Shown here piece by piece: positions 23,050-30,719 of a stretch of DNA of 64,000 nucleotides. Location of the stretch: the NCBI GenBank assembly GCA_031550535.1, contig JAVBOM010000018.1, forward strand, positions 1 through 64,000, in the 5' to 3' direction. A program made the translations under genes and the position numbers. The notes under the pieces were generated by a model. That model did no database searches, had not been told where the DNA came from, and was given only the letters and a program-made list of their open reading frames with translations. How positions within the stretch are numbered: the stretch's first letter is position 1; every line of letters begins with the position of its first letter. The stretch comes from Avichristensenella sp031550535. GTDB taxonomy: Bacteria; Bacillota; Clostridia; Christensenellales; Aristaeellaceae.

Positions 23050-25161
23050 TTACTGCGCGGCCGTCCCCCCTTCGCTCTTCCCGCGCCGCGCCTTCCCGTC
23101 CCCCTCCGACGCGTCCGCCATCGCCTGCATGGCATCCTGTAAATACATAACCAGCCGGTCACGCTCCGCGCCGGTCGCCCTCTCCGGGTCAAAGGCGATG
23201 CCCTCGCCGAATGTCATGCGCCGCGCTTTTTTGTTGATGTACACGGGGTAGAACGTCGCGCGGCGGCCCGTGCGGCGGTAGTAGCTGCGGCCAAGCTGCA
23301 CAAACCCGGCGAACAGCGCGCCCACGCCCTCGGCCTTATACTCGCTCTCCGGGAAGATCAGGATGTTGTCGTCATAGGCCATGGCGTCCACGGACGCCTC
23401 GATGGTGCGGATGGTGTCGCGCAACGAATCCCGGTGCACGGGGATGGGGTCCGTGGAGCGCAGCACCCACAGCAGCACCGGCGCGACACAGCGCAACAGG
23501 CCGAGCCGCCATGTCTCCGGCAGGAACGGGAACAGCTTCTCCGCACCCTGCCGCATCTGCTCCACAATATGCTCTGGGTTCAGCATGCCCTCAATCACCC
23601 AGGGCCGGAACGGGAACGGGGCATGCAGCACGGCCACTACGGGGCCGTAGATCTCCAGATGGTTCGCGAGGAACACCATCGGCCCTTCCCCCGCGCGCAC
23701 GTTTTCGCGTCCGGCGGTCCGGCACGGGAAGAAAGGGCGCAGTAGCGGGCGTAGCAGGATAATGGCCAGCCTGCGCGGGGTATTGCCCGCCAGCACCTTC
23801 CTCAGCCGGTTTTCCAGCGGCGGGTTTTCCTCCCCGCTGGCCTTTTGCTGGCTGTATTTGTGCAGCTTTTCCGCATACTGCTTGTCCAGCGGCTGCAGGA
23901 GCGTGTACACCAGCGCGATCAGCGCGAACCCCATCGGCAGCACCAGCATCAGCACGCGCAGCGCGTATTCAAGGCCCTGGATTGTCCGGAGTTGGTCGAA
24001 CTTACCGTCGGCGATGAATGTCGCGATGGCGAGCATGAACAGCAGCAGCAGGTAGGACGTGAGCATCGACCATTCGATCATGACGCGGGTATTGCGCGCG
24101 TACGCGCCCCGGTCCACCTCGCCCAGGCCCAGCTCGATCACCGCCTGCATCTGGTAGCTCTGCGCCAGCAGGATGGACAGCATGCACGCCAGGCTCATGC
24201 CCATCAGCGCGGCGTTTATCAGGCTGCCGAGCGCCGAGCCCTGCCAGTTCGCCGACAGCATGCGGAACATGGCGGCGGCCCATAGCACCAAGCCCATGAA
24301 GAAGATGGCGTACCGGTCATACCGGGGCAGAAACCGCCGCACGAGCAGCGCGAAGCCGAGCACCGTCACCAGGGTGAGGAACGCGAGCCAGACGCACAGC
24401 ATCAGGACGCTTCCCATGAAGCCCGTGTACGGCATGAAGCGCATGTAGCAGATGAACGCGGTGATGCTCAGGTTGATGGCGACCAGGGTGTTCACGGCCA
24501 TGCGGTTGTACAGCCGGTACGCGCGCACACCAAGCCGCGCGTCCTCGCTCTGCTCCCCGTCCGCGCGCGGCGGCTCCTCCGGCTCCGCGGGCGCCTGAAA
24601 CAGTTGGCACACGTACTGCAGCGCGCTGATGGCAAAGGCGGCTGCATACGCCGTGCCGATCTCCGGCGGCACGGGATAGCCCAGCATTCGCTGATTCAGG
24701 ATGAACACGAGGACGTATCCGGCCAAAAAGACAGCGTGACATCCGGCCAGAATGAGCGCCCGCCGCACCGGCCTGTCCGTCGGAATCCGCCGGGCCGCCG
24801 TGTCCGTGATAAGCTGCTGCGCGAGGAAGCCGAAGATCAGCACCACCAGCACAAGGCTGGTGAGGCTGGATTGCAGGTACGGAAACACCAGCACAAGCGC
24901 CACGGTCAGCACGGCGGCCAGCACGAAGATCAGCAGGCCGCGCACGCGGACGAACATGGGCAGGCGGCGCAGGTTTTTCTGGTTGTAGATGCGCACGTAC
25001 AGCACCCACACTTCCCCGGCGATGTACATGGCGCCGCCAAAGAGAATGTTGTGCACCAGCAGTTCCGACAGGAACATCGCCGTGAACAGGCCGAGCAGGT
25101 CGACAATTTTGACGGCGACTTCCACCAGCAGCGTCCGCCGGATGGGGTTTCTCTGGCGCAT
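23050..25161 (-). CDS. Multispan membrane protein with C-terminal PlsC-like acyltransferase domain
   Basis: 703 residues. About ten or more membrane helices fill residues 10-430, with a charged loop around 205-225. The C-terminal part (about 480-680) resembles PlsC/1-acylglycerol-phosphate acyltransferase: GPMVFLANHLEIYGP, PIPVHRDSL, and ILIFPESEYKAEG in place of the usual FPEGTRS. The acyltransferase HX4D motif reads H-L-E-I-Y-G, so the catalytic Asp is Gly. Either the domain is inactive as an acyltransferase or it uses another residue. Predicted role: lipid or membrane-polysaccharide modification, or a structural remnant. A possible promoter lies at 25320-25347 and a type A repeat lies in the leader (25216-25273). 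Confidence 0.7.
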   Translation of the reverse strand: MRQRNPIRRTLLVEVAVKIVDLLGLFTAMFLSELLVHNILFGGAMYIAGEVWVLYVRIYNQKNLRRLPMFVRVRGLLIFVLAAVLTVALVLVFPYLQSSLTSLVLVVLIFGFLAQQLITDTAARRIPTDRPVRRALILAGCHAVFLAGYVLVFILNQRMLGYPVPPEIGTAYAAAFAISALQYVCQLFQAPAEPEEPPRADGEQSEDARLGVRAYRLYNRMAVNTLVAINLSITAFICYMRFMPYTGFMGSVLMLCVWLAFLTLVTVLGFALLVRRFLPRYDRYAIFFMGLVLWAAAMFRMLSANWQGSALGSLINAALMGMSLACMLSILLAQSYQMQAVIELGLGEVDRGAYARNTRVMIEWSMLTSYLLLLFMLAIATFIADGKFDQLRTIQGLEYALRVLMLVLPMGFALIALVYTLLQPLDKQYAEKLHKYSQQKASGEENPPLENRLRKVLAGNTPRRLAIILLRPLLRPFFPCRTAGRENVRAGEGPMVFLANHLEIYGPVVAVLHAPFPFRPWVIEGMLNPEHIVEQMRQGAEKLFPFLPETWRLGLLRCVAPVLLWVLRSTDPIPVHRDSLRDTIRTIEASVDAMAYDDNILIFPESEYKAEGVGALFAGFVQLGRSYYRRTGRRATFYPVYINKKARRMTFGEGIAFDPERATGAERDRLVMYLQDAMQAMADASEGDGKARRGKSEGGTAAQ

Positions 25162-25215
25162 TGTGTTCCGCCTTTCTCGGGTGTGTTTGGCTCCTAAAAA
25201 ATCCTTGTCTTTGAC

Positions 25216-25273
25216 GGCGACGCTAATTGGAACAATCGGCCGCCATAAGGGATTTCGCCAGAAATCTCTTCCC
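25216..25273 (+). repeat. Type A dispersed repeat, copy 6
   Basis: Full forward copy, diverged in the first hairpin (GGCGACGCTAATTGGAAC), in the region between the acyltransferase-like gene and its putative promoter. Confidence 0.8.
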
Positions 25274-25319
25274 TATTCTACCATATTTCGCGCAAAGCCG
25301 AAAGCGCCCTGGCCGGTTC

Positions 25320-25347
25320 ATGGTATACTGTTGCAAAACGCTGTCAA
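25320..25347 (-). promoter_or_regulatory. Candidate promoter of the acyltransferase-like gene
   Basis: On the minus strand TTGACA (25347-25342), N16, TACCAT (25325-25320). The -35 is perfect and the -10 is weak. Its transcript would start with the copy 6 repeat in the leader. Confidence 0.4.
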
Positions 25348-25358
25348 ATCGCCCGACG

Positions 25359-25398
25359 CAACCGCCGGTTGACAAGATTCCAGCCGGGCATGCTGGAA
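25359..25398 (+). promoter_or_regulatory. Dyads upstream of the HTH membrane regulator gene
   Basis: The perfect palindrome CAACCG-C-CGGTTG (25359-25371) and the dyad TTCCAGC-N7-GCTGGAA (25378-25398) lie 47-86 bases before the HTH gene; a further CAACCGG half-site follows at about 25401. A TTGACA (25369-25374) lies between the dyads but no good -10 is visible. They are likely operator sites for the gene's own product. Confidence 0.45.
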
Positions 25399-25444
25399 CG
25401 CAACCGGCTGAAATGATAGGATGACGGCGAAAGGGGATGTTGCA

Positions 25445-26056
25445 ATGAACCTGGCCGACCGGATTTCGGAGCTGCGAAGGCAAAAGGGGTGGTCGCAGGA
25501 GCAGCTTGCGGAGGCACTCAACATATCGCGCCAAGCGGTATCCAAATGGGAAAGCGGGCAGTCCACGCCGGAGCTGGAAAAAGTGGTGGCGATGAGCGAG
25601 TTGTTCGGCGTTTCGACGGACTATCTGCTGAAGGGCATCGAGGACAAGCGGGTCGAAACCAAGAACCCGTTCAAACCGGGCGCAATATTTTCGTCGATGG
25701 CGCTGATGCTTGTCGCGATCGGTCTGATCGTATCCATATCTGGCTGGCATGAAAACCAGACGGCGACGGACATCGCGGGCGGCATGATGGTGCAAGTGGT
25801 GGGATTGGGGCTGTTGCTGGTCGGGCGGCTGACGTTTCCGGGTGACCCCGCAAAGAAATGGCTCATCACGCTGATCATCTGGCTGTTGGCGTTCATGCCG
25901 GCGTCGCTGCTTGTGTGCTTCCTCTCCGGCTATCCGGTCAGCCCTTATCCGCTATTTCGGCCAGCGACCATGGTGGGATTCCTGGCAGCCTATGCGGTCA
26001 TCGGCGGCGCTGCCACGCTTTTGGCAAGGCGCGCGTGGAAGCGCATTGCCCGATAG
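25445..26056 (+). CDS. XRE-type HTH regulator with membrane tail
   Basis: 203 residues. An N-terminal XRE/Cro helix-turn-helix (about 2-62: ISELRRQKGWSQEQLAEALN, then SRQAVSKWESGQSTPELEKV) is followed by a short linker and four predicted membrane helices (about 82-105, 115-135, 145-168 and 175-195). This layout is common in Bacillota: a DNA-binding domain tethered to the membrane that senses envelope conditions. ATG 25445 is chosen because AAAGGGGA lies 7 bases upstream. It is monocistronic, ending at the terminator at 26202-26247, and its 3' leader contains a type B repeat cluster. Confidence 0.85.
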   Translation: MNLADRISELRRQKGWSQEQLAEALNISRQAVSKWESGQSTPELEKVVAMSELFGVSTDYLLKGIEDKRVETKNPFKPGAIFSSMALMLVAIGLIVSISGWHENQTATDIAGGMMVQVVGLGLLLVGRLTFPGDPAKKWLITLIIWLLAFMPASLLVCFLSGYPVSPYPLFRPATMVGFLAAYAVIGGAATLLARRAWKRIAR

Positions 26057-26058
26057 AA

Positions 26059-26200
26059 GAGGTAGGGATTTCTGGCGAAAGCACCTCGGTATTGTCGCGC
26101 TGGCTGCCTGGCATTGTCGCGCTCGCCCTTCGGTTGATCCCGCGCCCTGGTATTGTCGCACTGGCCACAGTTGCGTCCATTGCGCACCCCGGCATTAGGG
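26059..26200 (+). repeat. Type B composite repeat cluster
   Basis: Begins with the type A end GAGGTAGGGATTTC, then switches after GCGAAAGC to ACCTCGGTATTGTCGCGCTG. The core word GG[T/C]ATTGTCGC[G/A]CT occurs three times in about 75 bases (starting near 26088, 26109 and 26143). The same junction occurs in reverse at 17137. Confidence 0.65.
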
Positions 26201-26201
26201 G

Positions 26202-26247
26202 GGCTGTCGCGCCGGCATGGTCGGCCGCGCGGCAGCCTCCTTTTTTT
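26202..26247 (+). terminator. Intrinsic terminator after the HTH membrane regulator
   Basis: GGCTG-T-CGCGC and GCGCG-G-CAGCC arms (26202-26212 with about 26227-26237) form a GC-rich stem followed by TCC and seven T residues. Confidence 0.75.
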
Positions 26248-26265
26248 GCGTCCTCCATCGGATCA

Positions 26266-26634
26266 TTAACCATCCCTTTCCTGCAGCCAGCGCAGCAGCA
26301 CGGACGCGTCCTCGTCGCTGATGGCGCTGCCGCTGTGCAGCGCGCTGACCAGACTGGTGAACGAATTGCTGTGGTATTGGCGGATAAAGTTGCCGGTTTC
26401 GAACGCGAGGTACACCTCCTTCGAAACGCTGGGCACGTAGATGCGGTCCTTGCCGTGTTTTTCCGTCCGCAGGAAGCCGCGCTCCACCAGCCTGCCAAGC
26501 AGCGTGATGACAGTCTGCACCCTCCATTCCCTCTCGCCGTCCAGGGCGGAGAGCGCCTGGCTCGCCGTGAAGGGCGGGTTCAGGCTCCAGACGGCTTTCA
26601 TGACATCGAACTCAGCGTCCGGAAGTCGTTGCAT
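26266..26634 (-). CDS. BlaI/MecI-family repressor
   Basis: 122 residues with the penicillinase-repressor fold. The N-terminal winged helix is DAEFDVMKAVWSL, TVITLLGRLVERGFLRTEK and IYVPSV, followed by a C-terminal dimerisation helix pair. Such repressors bind dyads as dimers and are normally inactivated through a BlaR1/MecR1 sensor peptidase; no M56 sensor gene is present here. AAAGGAGG lies before the ATG and directly abuts a 26-bp perfect palindrome (26649-26674) just downstream of its own promoter. It is divergent from the sugar operon starting at 26781, which shares the promoter region, so it probably controls sugar genes rather than beta-lactam resistance. Confidence 0.88.
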   Translation of the reverse strand: MQRLPDAEFDVMKAVWSLNPPFTASQALSALDGEREWRVQTVITLLGRLVERGFLRTEKHGKDRIYVPSVSKEVYLAFETGNFIRQYHSNSFTSLVSALHSGSAISDEDASVLLRWLQERDG

Positions 26635-26648
26635 CGTGCGTGGCCTCC

Positions 26649-26674
26649 TTTATATCGACAATTGTCGATATAAA
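26649..26674. promoter_or_regulatory. 26-bp perfect palindromic operator
   Basis: Perfect dyad centred on CGACAATTGTCG, extending 13 bases each way. It sits between the -10 box and the ribosome binding site of the BlaI-like gene. Its ACA/TGT half-sites resemble BlaI/MecI operators. Confidence 0.8.
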
Positions 26675-26675
26675 A

Positions 26676-26726
26676 ATTATACAGCTGTCTAACGCCGTTG
26701 TCAAGGGGAAATAAATACTGTATAAT
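26676..26726. promoter_or_regulatory. Back-to-back promoters sharing overlapping -35 boxes
   Basis: Minus strand: TTGACA (26704-26699), N17, TATAAT (26681-26676) for the repressor. Plus strand: TTGTCA (26698-26703), N17, TATAAT (26721-26726) for the sugar operon. The two -35 hexamers occupy the same bases, so polymerase can use only one promoter at a time. Confidence 0.85.
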
Positions 26727-26733
26727 GGTGGCA

Positions 26734-26764
26734 ATGGCGCCCTGCTTTCCAAATCAGCGCCGCG
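26734..26764 (-). repeat. Type A half repeat (first hairpin only)
   Basis: Contains only the ATGGCGCC...AAATCAGCGCC hairpin half, in the 5' leader of the sugar operon, just before the ribosome binding site. Confidence 0.65.
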
Positions 26765-26780
26765 AAAAAGGGGGGTTCCC

Positions 26781-27377
26781 ATGCGAGAAGAGGCGTTTCG
26801 TGCCGCCATCGCCCGAACGCTGGCCGAGGAGGCCCTCGCGATCGAGGCGCAAAGCGCGGCGCTCGACATGGCACAGGCGCGCCGGGTCGCGGCCGCCATC
26901 GCCGAATGCCGGGGCAAGGTGATTCTGTCCGGCTGCGGCACATCCGGCGCGGCGGCGAAGAAAATCGCGCACACGCTCTGCTGTGTGGAGCGGCCCGCGC
27001 TGTTTCTCACGCCTTCGGACGCGGTGCACGGCGAGCTGGGCATCCTGCAAAGGGACGATATCCTGATCCTGCTCTCCAAGGGCGGGAAAACGGCGGAGCT
27101 GATCCCGCTGGTCACGGCGTGCAAAGCCAAGGGCGCGCTGCTCATCGGCGTATCGGAAAACCTGGACGGGCCTATCGCGCGGAGCGCGGACATCTACCTG
27201 GAAATCAAGGTGGAGCGCGAGCCGGACCCGTTTAACATGCTGGCCACCGCGTCCACGCTCGCCGTGATCGCGGTGTTTGATGCCATCGCCATCGCGCTGA
27301 TGGAGATGACGGGGTTCACGAAGGAACAGTTCGCCGTGATCCACCCGGGCGGGGCGGTGGGCGAAAGGCTGCTATGA
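26781..27377 (+). CDS. SIS-domain sugar-phosphate isomerase
   Basis: 198 residues with a single SIS domain and no CBS domains, resembling KdsD/GutQ arabinose-5-phosphate isomerases. Visible: GKVILSGCGTSGAAAKKIAH (phosphate-sugar loop), LFLTPSDAVHGELGIL, LSKGGKTAELIPL, and the C-terminal FAVIHPGGAVGERLL typical of the KpsF/GutQ group. It probably isomerises a pentose 5-phosphate. AAAAAGGGGGG precedes the ATG. It is first in a six-gene operon with a split transketolase, FGGY kinase and isomerase. A full type A repeat starts 2 bases after its stop codon. Confidence 0.85.
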   Translation: MREEAFRAAIARTLAEEALAIEAQSAALDMAQARRVAAAIAECRGKVILSGCGTSGAAAKKIAHTLCCVERPALFLTPSDAVHGELGILQRDDILILLSKGGKTAELIPLVTACKAKGALLIGVSENLDGPIARSADIYLEIKVEREPDPFNMLATASTLAVIAVFDAIAIALMEMTGFTKEQFAVIHPGGAVGERLL

Positions 27378-27378
27378 C

Positions 27379-27438
27379 GGCGGCGCTGATTCGGAGAATC
27401 GGGCGCCATAAGGGGATTTCGCCAGAAATCCCTACCTC
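27379..27438 (+). repeat. Type A dispersed repeat, copy 7
   Basis: Full 60-bp forward copy inside the sugar operon, between the SIS isomerase stop and the transketolase gene, where it would form two stem-loops in the mRNA. Confidence 0.9.
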
Positions 27439-27488
27439 TGGAAGATCGTAAAGGGAACGCGTTTCCCTGAAAGCTGGGGAGGGACTGT

Positions 27489-28319
27489 ATGCAAACAGAA
27501 GCGAAACGCATCGCGGCGCTGGCGAACGCGCGGCGCGCCGACGCGGTGACAATGATCGCGCGCGCGGGGACCGGACACACCGGCGGCGCGATGAGCTGCC
27601 TGGACATCCTGTCGTGCCTGTACTACGGCGTGATGAACGTCCGGCCAAAGGAACCCCTCTGGCCGGAGCGCGACCGGTTTCTGCTCAGCAAGGGGCACTG
27701 CGTGGAGGGGTCTCTCGCCATTCTGGCGGACCTTGGTTTCATTGAAAAAGCGGAGCTGCGGACGTTCTCTACGCCCGGCAGCCGCCTGATCGGCCACCCG
27801 ACGAACAAGGTGCCGGGCGTGGAGGTATGCACCGGCGCGCTCGGCCACGGGCTGCCGGTGGGCGTGGGCATGGCGCTGGGCGCGAAGCGCACCGGGCAGG
27901 CGTACCGCACGTATGTGGTGATGGGCGACGGCGAGCAAGCCGAGGGTTCGGTCTGGGAGGCCGCGATGGCGGCGGCGCACCATAAGCTCGACAACCTGTA
28001 CGCGGTGGTGGACCGGAACGGCCTGCAGATCAGCGGGAGCACCGAGGACGTGATGGCGCTGGGGAACCTCGCGGACAAATGGCGCGCGTTCGGCTGGGAT
28101 GTGCATGAAGCGGACGGGCACGACATGCCCGCGCTGCTCGCGTATTTCCGGGGCGAGCATCCGGCGGGCAAGCCGCGCATGCTGATCGCCCATACGGTCA
28201 AAGGCAAGGGCCTGCCCTTCGCGGAGAACCGCGCGGACTGGCACCACCATGTGCCGAATGAGGAACAGCTACGGATCGCCTACGCGGCGCTGGGCGTGGA
28301 GGGGGTGGATTGGGCGTGA
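27489..28319 (+). CDS. Transketolase, N-terminal (TPP-binding) subunit
   Basis: 276 residues, the first half of a split transketolase. TPP and Mg motif GDGEQAEGSVWEA then about 27 residues to VVDRNGLQ; substrate-site GHTGGAMSCLDIL, LSKGHC and CTGALGHGLPVGVGMA. Ends with HTVKGKGLPFAENRADWHHH. It transfers two-carbon units between ketose and aldose phosphates together with the next gene's product. GGGGAGGGACTG lies just before the ATG. The stop codon overlaps the GTG start of the C-terminal subunit (GTGA). Split transketolases in Clostridia are often pathway-specific, which fits its place between a sugar isomerase and a kinase. Confidence 0.92.
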   Translation: MQTEAKRIAALANARRADAVTMIARAGTGHTGGAMSCLDILSCLYYGVMNVRPKEPLWPERDRFLLSKGHCVEGSLAILADLGFIEKAELRTFSTPGSRLIGHPTNKVPGVEVCTGALGHGLPVGVGMALGAKRTGQAYRTYVVMGDGEQAEGSVWEAAMAAAHHKLDNLYAVVDRNGLQISGSTEDVMALGNLADKWRAFGWDVHEADGHDMPALLAYFRGEHPAGKPRMLIAHTVKGKGLPFAENRADWHHHVPNEEQLRIAYAALGVEGVDWA

Positions 28320-29239
28320 AAGCGGCAAGAAAGGCCATCACGGAGACTCTGCTGGAGCTCGCGCGGGAGGATCGGTCCATCTTCGCGCTCGCGACGGACA
28401 GCCGGGGATCGGTCACGCTGGGCGCGTTCGCGGACGCGCTGCCGGGACAATTTGTGGAGTGTGGCATCGCGGAGCAGGACGCCGTGGGCATCGGCGCGGG
28501 GCTGGCGAACGCGGGGTTGAAGCCGTTCGTCTGCGGCCCGGCTTGCTTTTTCTCCATGCGCTCGGCCGAGCAGATCAAGGTGGATATGGCGTACTCCCAC
28601 ATGAACGTGAAAGTCATCGGGGTGAGCGGCGGCGTCAGCTACGGCGCGCTGGGCACCACGCACCATGCCACGCAGGACATCGCGCTGATGCGCGCCATCC
28701 CGAACATGACGGTCATCCTGCCCGCCGACGCGAACCAGGCCGCCGAAATGACGCGCGCACTGGCGAGCTACGCGGAGCCGACCTACGTGCGCGTGGGGCG
28801 CGGCGATGTGCCGGACGTGTACGGCGAGAATCCGCCGTTCGAAATTGGCAAGGCGAACGTGCTGCGCGAGGGCGGGGATGTGGCGCTGATCGCGTGCGGC
28901 GAGATGGTGTACCACGCGCTGGAGGCCGCAAAGCTTCTGGCGAATGATGGGATTTCCGCCACACTTGTGGACATGCATACGCTCCGGCCCCTGGACGAAT
29001 CCACCGTGATGCTGGCGGCGGAGACCGGCGCGGTCGTGACCATCGAGGAGCACAGCGTGTCCGGTGGCCTCGGCGGCGCGGTGGCGGAGGTGCTCTGCCA
29101 GCGGAAGCCGACCAAAATGCGCATCCTCGGCTTGCCCGTGGAGCCGCTGTTCAACGGCGCGAGCCAGGATGTGTTCGACCACTACGGGCTGAACGCGGGG
29201 GGCATCGCGGGCGCGGCGCGCGCGCTGGTGAGGGGGTAG
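28316..29239 (+). CDS. Transketolase, C-terminal (pyrimidine-binding) subunit
   Basis: About 307 residues, the second half of the split transketolase. It contains the catalytic Glu region FVECGIAEQDAVGIGAGLA, the pyrimidine-binding fold, THHATQDIALMR, and a C-terminal transketolase domain (VTIEEHSVSGGLGGAVAEVL). GTG 28316 is preferred because it forms a GTGA overlap with the previous stop and GGAGGGGGTGG lies 7 bases upstream; TTG 28310 is possible. It forms a heterotetramer with the preceding product. The 3-base gap to the kinase gene supports a tight operon. Confidence 0.92.
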   Translation: MKAARKAITETLLELAREDRSIFALATDSRGSVTLGAFADALPGQFVECGIAEQDAVGIGAGLANAGLKPFVCGPACFFSMRSAEQIKVDMAYSHMNVKVIGVSGGVSYGALGTTHHATQDIALMRAIPNMTVILPADANQAAEMTRALASYAEPTYVRVGRGDVPDVYGENPPFEIGKANVLREGGDVALIACGEMVYHALEAAKLLANDGISATLVDMHTLRPLDESTVMLAAETGAVVTIEEHSVSGGLGGAVAEVLCQRKPTKMRILGLPVEPLFNGASQDVFDHYGLNAGGIAGAARALVRG

Positions 29240-29242
29240 GGC

Positions 29243-30685
29243 ATGCGGTACATTTTATCCATCGATCAGTCCACGTCCGGCACCAAGGCGGTGCTGGTGG
29301 ATGAACAGGGCCGGATTGCCCGGCAGGCGTCGCTGCCGCATCGGCAGGTCCACCCCGCGCCCGGCCGCGTGGAGCACGACGCGGAGGAAATCTACCGGAA
29401 TACCGTCCGGCTGATCGACGAGGTCGGCACGGAAAACGCCGCCGCGCTCGCCATCGCCAACCAGCGGGAGACGACCGTTCTGTGGGACCGCGCGACCGGG
29501 CAGCCCGTGTGCCCCGCCGTAGTGTGGCAGGATGTGCGCGGCGAGACGCTGTGCCAGGGCCTGGCCGCGCACCGGCAGACCATATTGCAAACAACCGGCC
29601 TCGCGCTGTCGCCGTATTACTCGGCGGCAAAGCTCGCGGCCGTGCTGCAAGAAAACCCGGCGCTACGCCGCCGCGCGGAGGCGGGCGAGCTATGCGCGGG
29701 CACGGTGGACAGCTATTTGGTCTACCGGCTGACCGGGGGACGCGTGTTCGCCACGGACGTGAGCAACGCCAGCCGGACGCAGCTTATGAACCTGCGGACC
29801 CTCGCGTGGGACAGCGGGGCGCTGGGCGTGTTCGGCATCCCCAGGGCCATGCTCCCGGACGCTATCCTGCACTCGGACGGCGATTTCGGCGCGTACCGGG
29901 ACATCCCGATTACGGGCGTCCTGGGCGACAGCCACGCGTCGCTGTTCGGGCATGGGTGCCATCGCCCCGGCATGGTCAAGACGAGCTACGGCACGGGGTC
30001 CAGCATCATGCGCAATGTCGGCGCGTCGCCGGTGTTCTCCGCGAACGGGCTGTCCAGCTCCGTCGGGTACGGGTTCCGGGGCGAGGTGTGCTATGTGCTG
30101 GAGGGCAACATCACCTGCTCCGCCGACACGCTGGTGTGGCTGCGGGACGAACTGGGCTTGATTCGTGACATCGGCGAGGTCGAGGGGCTTGCGGCGAGCG
30201 TGCCCGGCACAGACGGCGTGCAGCTCGTGCCCGCGTTTTCCGGCCTCGGCGCGCCATACTTTGACAGCAACGCGCGGGCCTTGCTCTGCGGCATGAACCG
30301 GGGCACCACCAGGGCGCACGTGGTCCGCGCGGCGCTGGAATCCATTGCCCAGCAGAACGCGGATGTGCTGGACGCAATGGCGAAGGATACCGCCGGCAGC
30401 GTAGAGATTCTCCACGCGGACGGCGGCGGGTCGGTCAACGCGCTGCTGATGCAGCTGCAGGCGGACCTGGTGCCCTGCCGCGTGCGGGTGTGCGCCGAGA
30501 AGGACACCACGGCGCTCGGCGCGGCGTACATGGCCGGGATCGCGGCGGGCATTTACCGCGATTTTGACAGCATCGAGGGCCGCTTGCCGCCCGCGGCGAC
30601 GTACACGCCGCACATGCCACAGGACGCGCGGGAGGCCATGCGCGGCGCGTGGGCGGATGCGGTGCGGCGCGCGCAATACGTATAA
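29243..30685 (+). CDS. FGGY-family carbohydrate kinase
   Basis: 480 residues, glycerol kinase-like. Phosphate-1 motif SIDQSTSGTKAVLVD, substrate block AIANQRETTVLWDR with PAVVWQDVRG, and C-terminal LHADGGGSVNALLMQLQADL with EKDTTALGAAYMAG. It phosphorylates a polyol or ketose; in this operon a ketopentose (xylulose, ribulose or branched apulose) is likelier than glycerol. It starts 3 bases after the transketolase stop, and the isomerase follows 34 bases later. The substrate cannot be deduced by eye. Confidence 0.9.
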   Translation: MRYILSIDQSTSGTKAVLVDEQGRIARQASLPHRQVHPAPGRVEHDAEEIYRNTVRLIDEVGTENAAALAIANQRETTVLWDRATGQPVCPAVVWQDVRGETLCQGLAAHRQTILQTTGLALSPYYSAAKLAAVLQENPALRRRAEAGELCAGTVDSYLVYRLTGGRVFATDVSNASRTQLMNLRTLAWDSGALGVFGIPRAMLPDAILHSDGDFGAYRDIPITGVLGDSHASLFGHGCHRPGMVKTSYGTGSSIMRNVGASPVFSANGLSSSVGYGFRGEVCYVLEGNITCSADTLVWLRDELGLIRDIGEVEGLAASVPGTDGVQLVPAFSGLGAPYFDSNARALLCGMNRGTTRAHVVRAALESIAQQNADVLDAMAKDTAGSVEILHADGGGSVNALLMQLQADLVPCRVRVCAEKDTTALGAAYMAGIAAGIYRDFDSIEGRLPPAATYTPHMPQDAREAMRGAWADAVRRAQYV

Positions 30686-30719
30686 AACACATACGAATAG
30701 ATAAAAAGGAGCGAATGCC

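Noticed and set aside
26266..26634. BlaI-like gene as a sign of beta-lactam resistance
   Set aside because: No beta-lactamase, PBP2a-like protein or BlaR1/MecR1 sensor is in the window; the divergent genes are for sugar metabolism.
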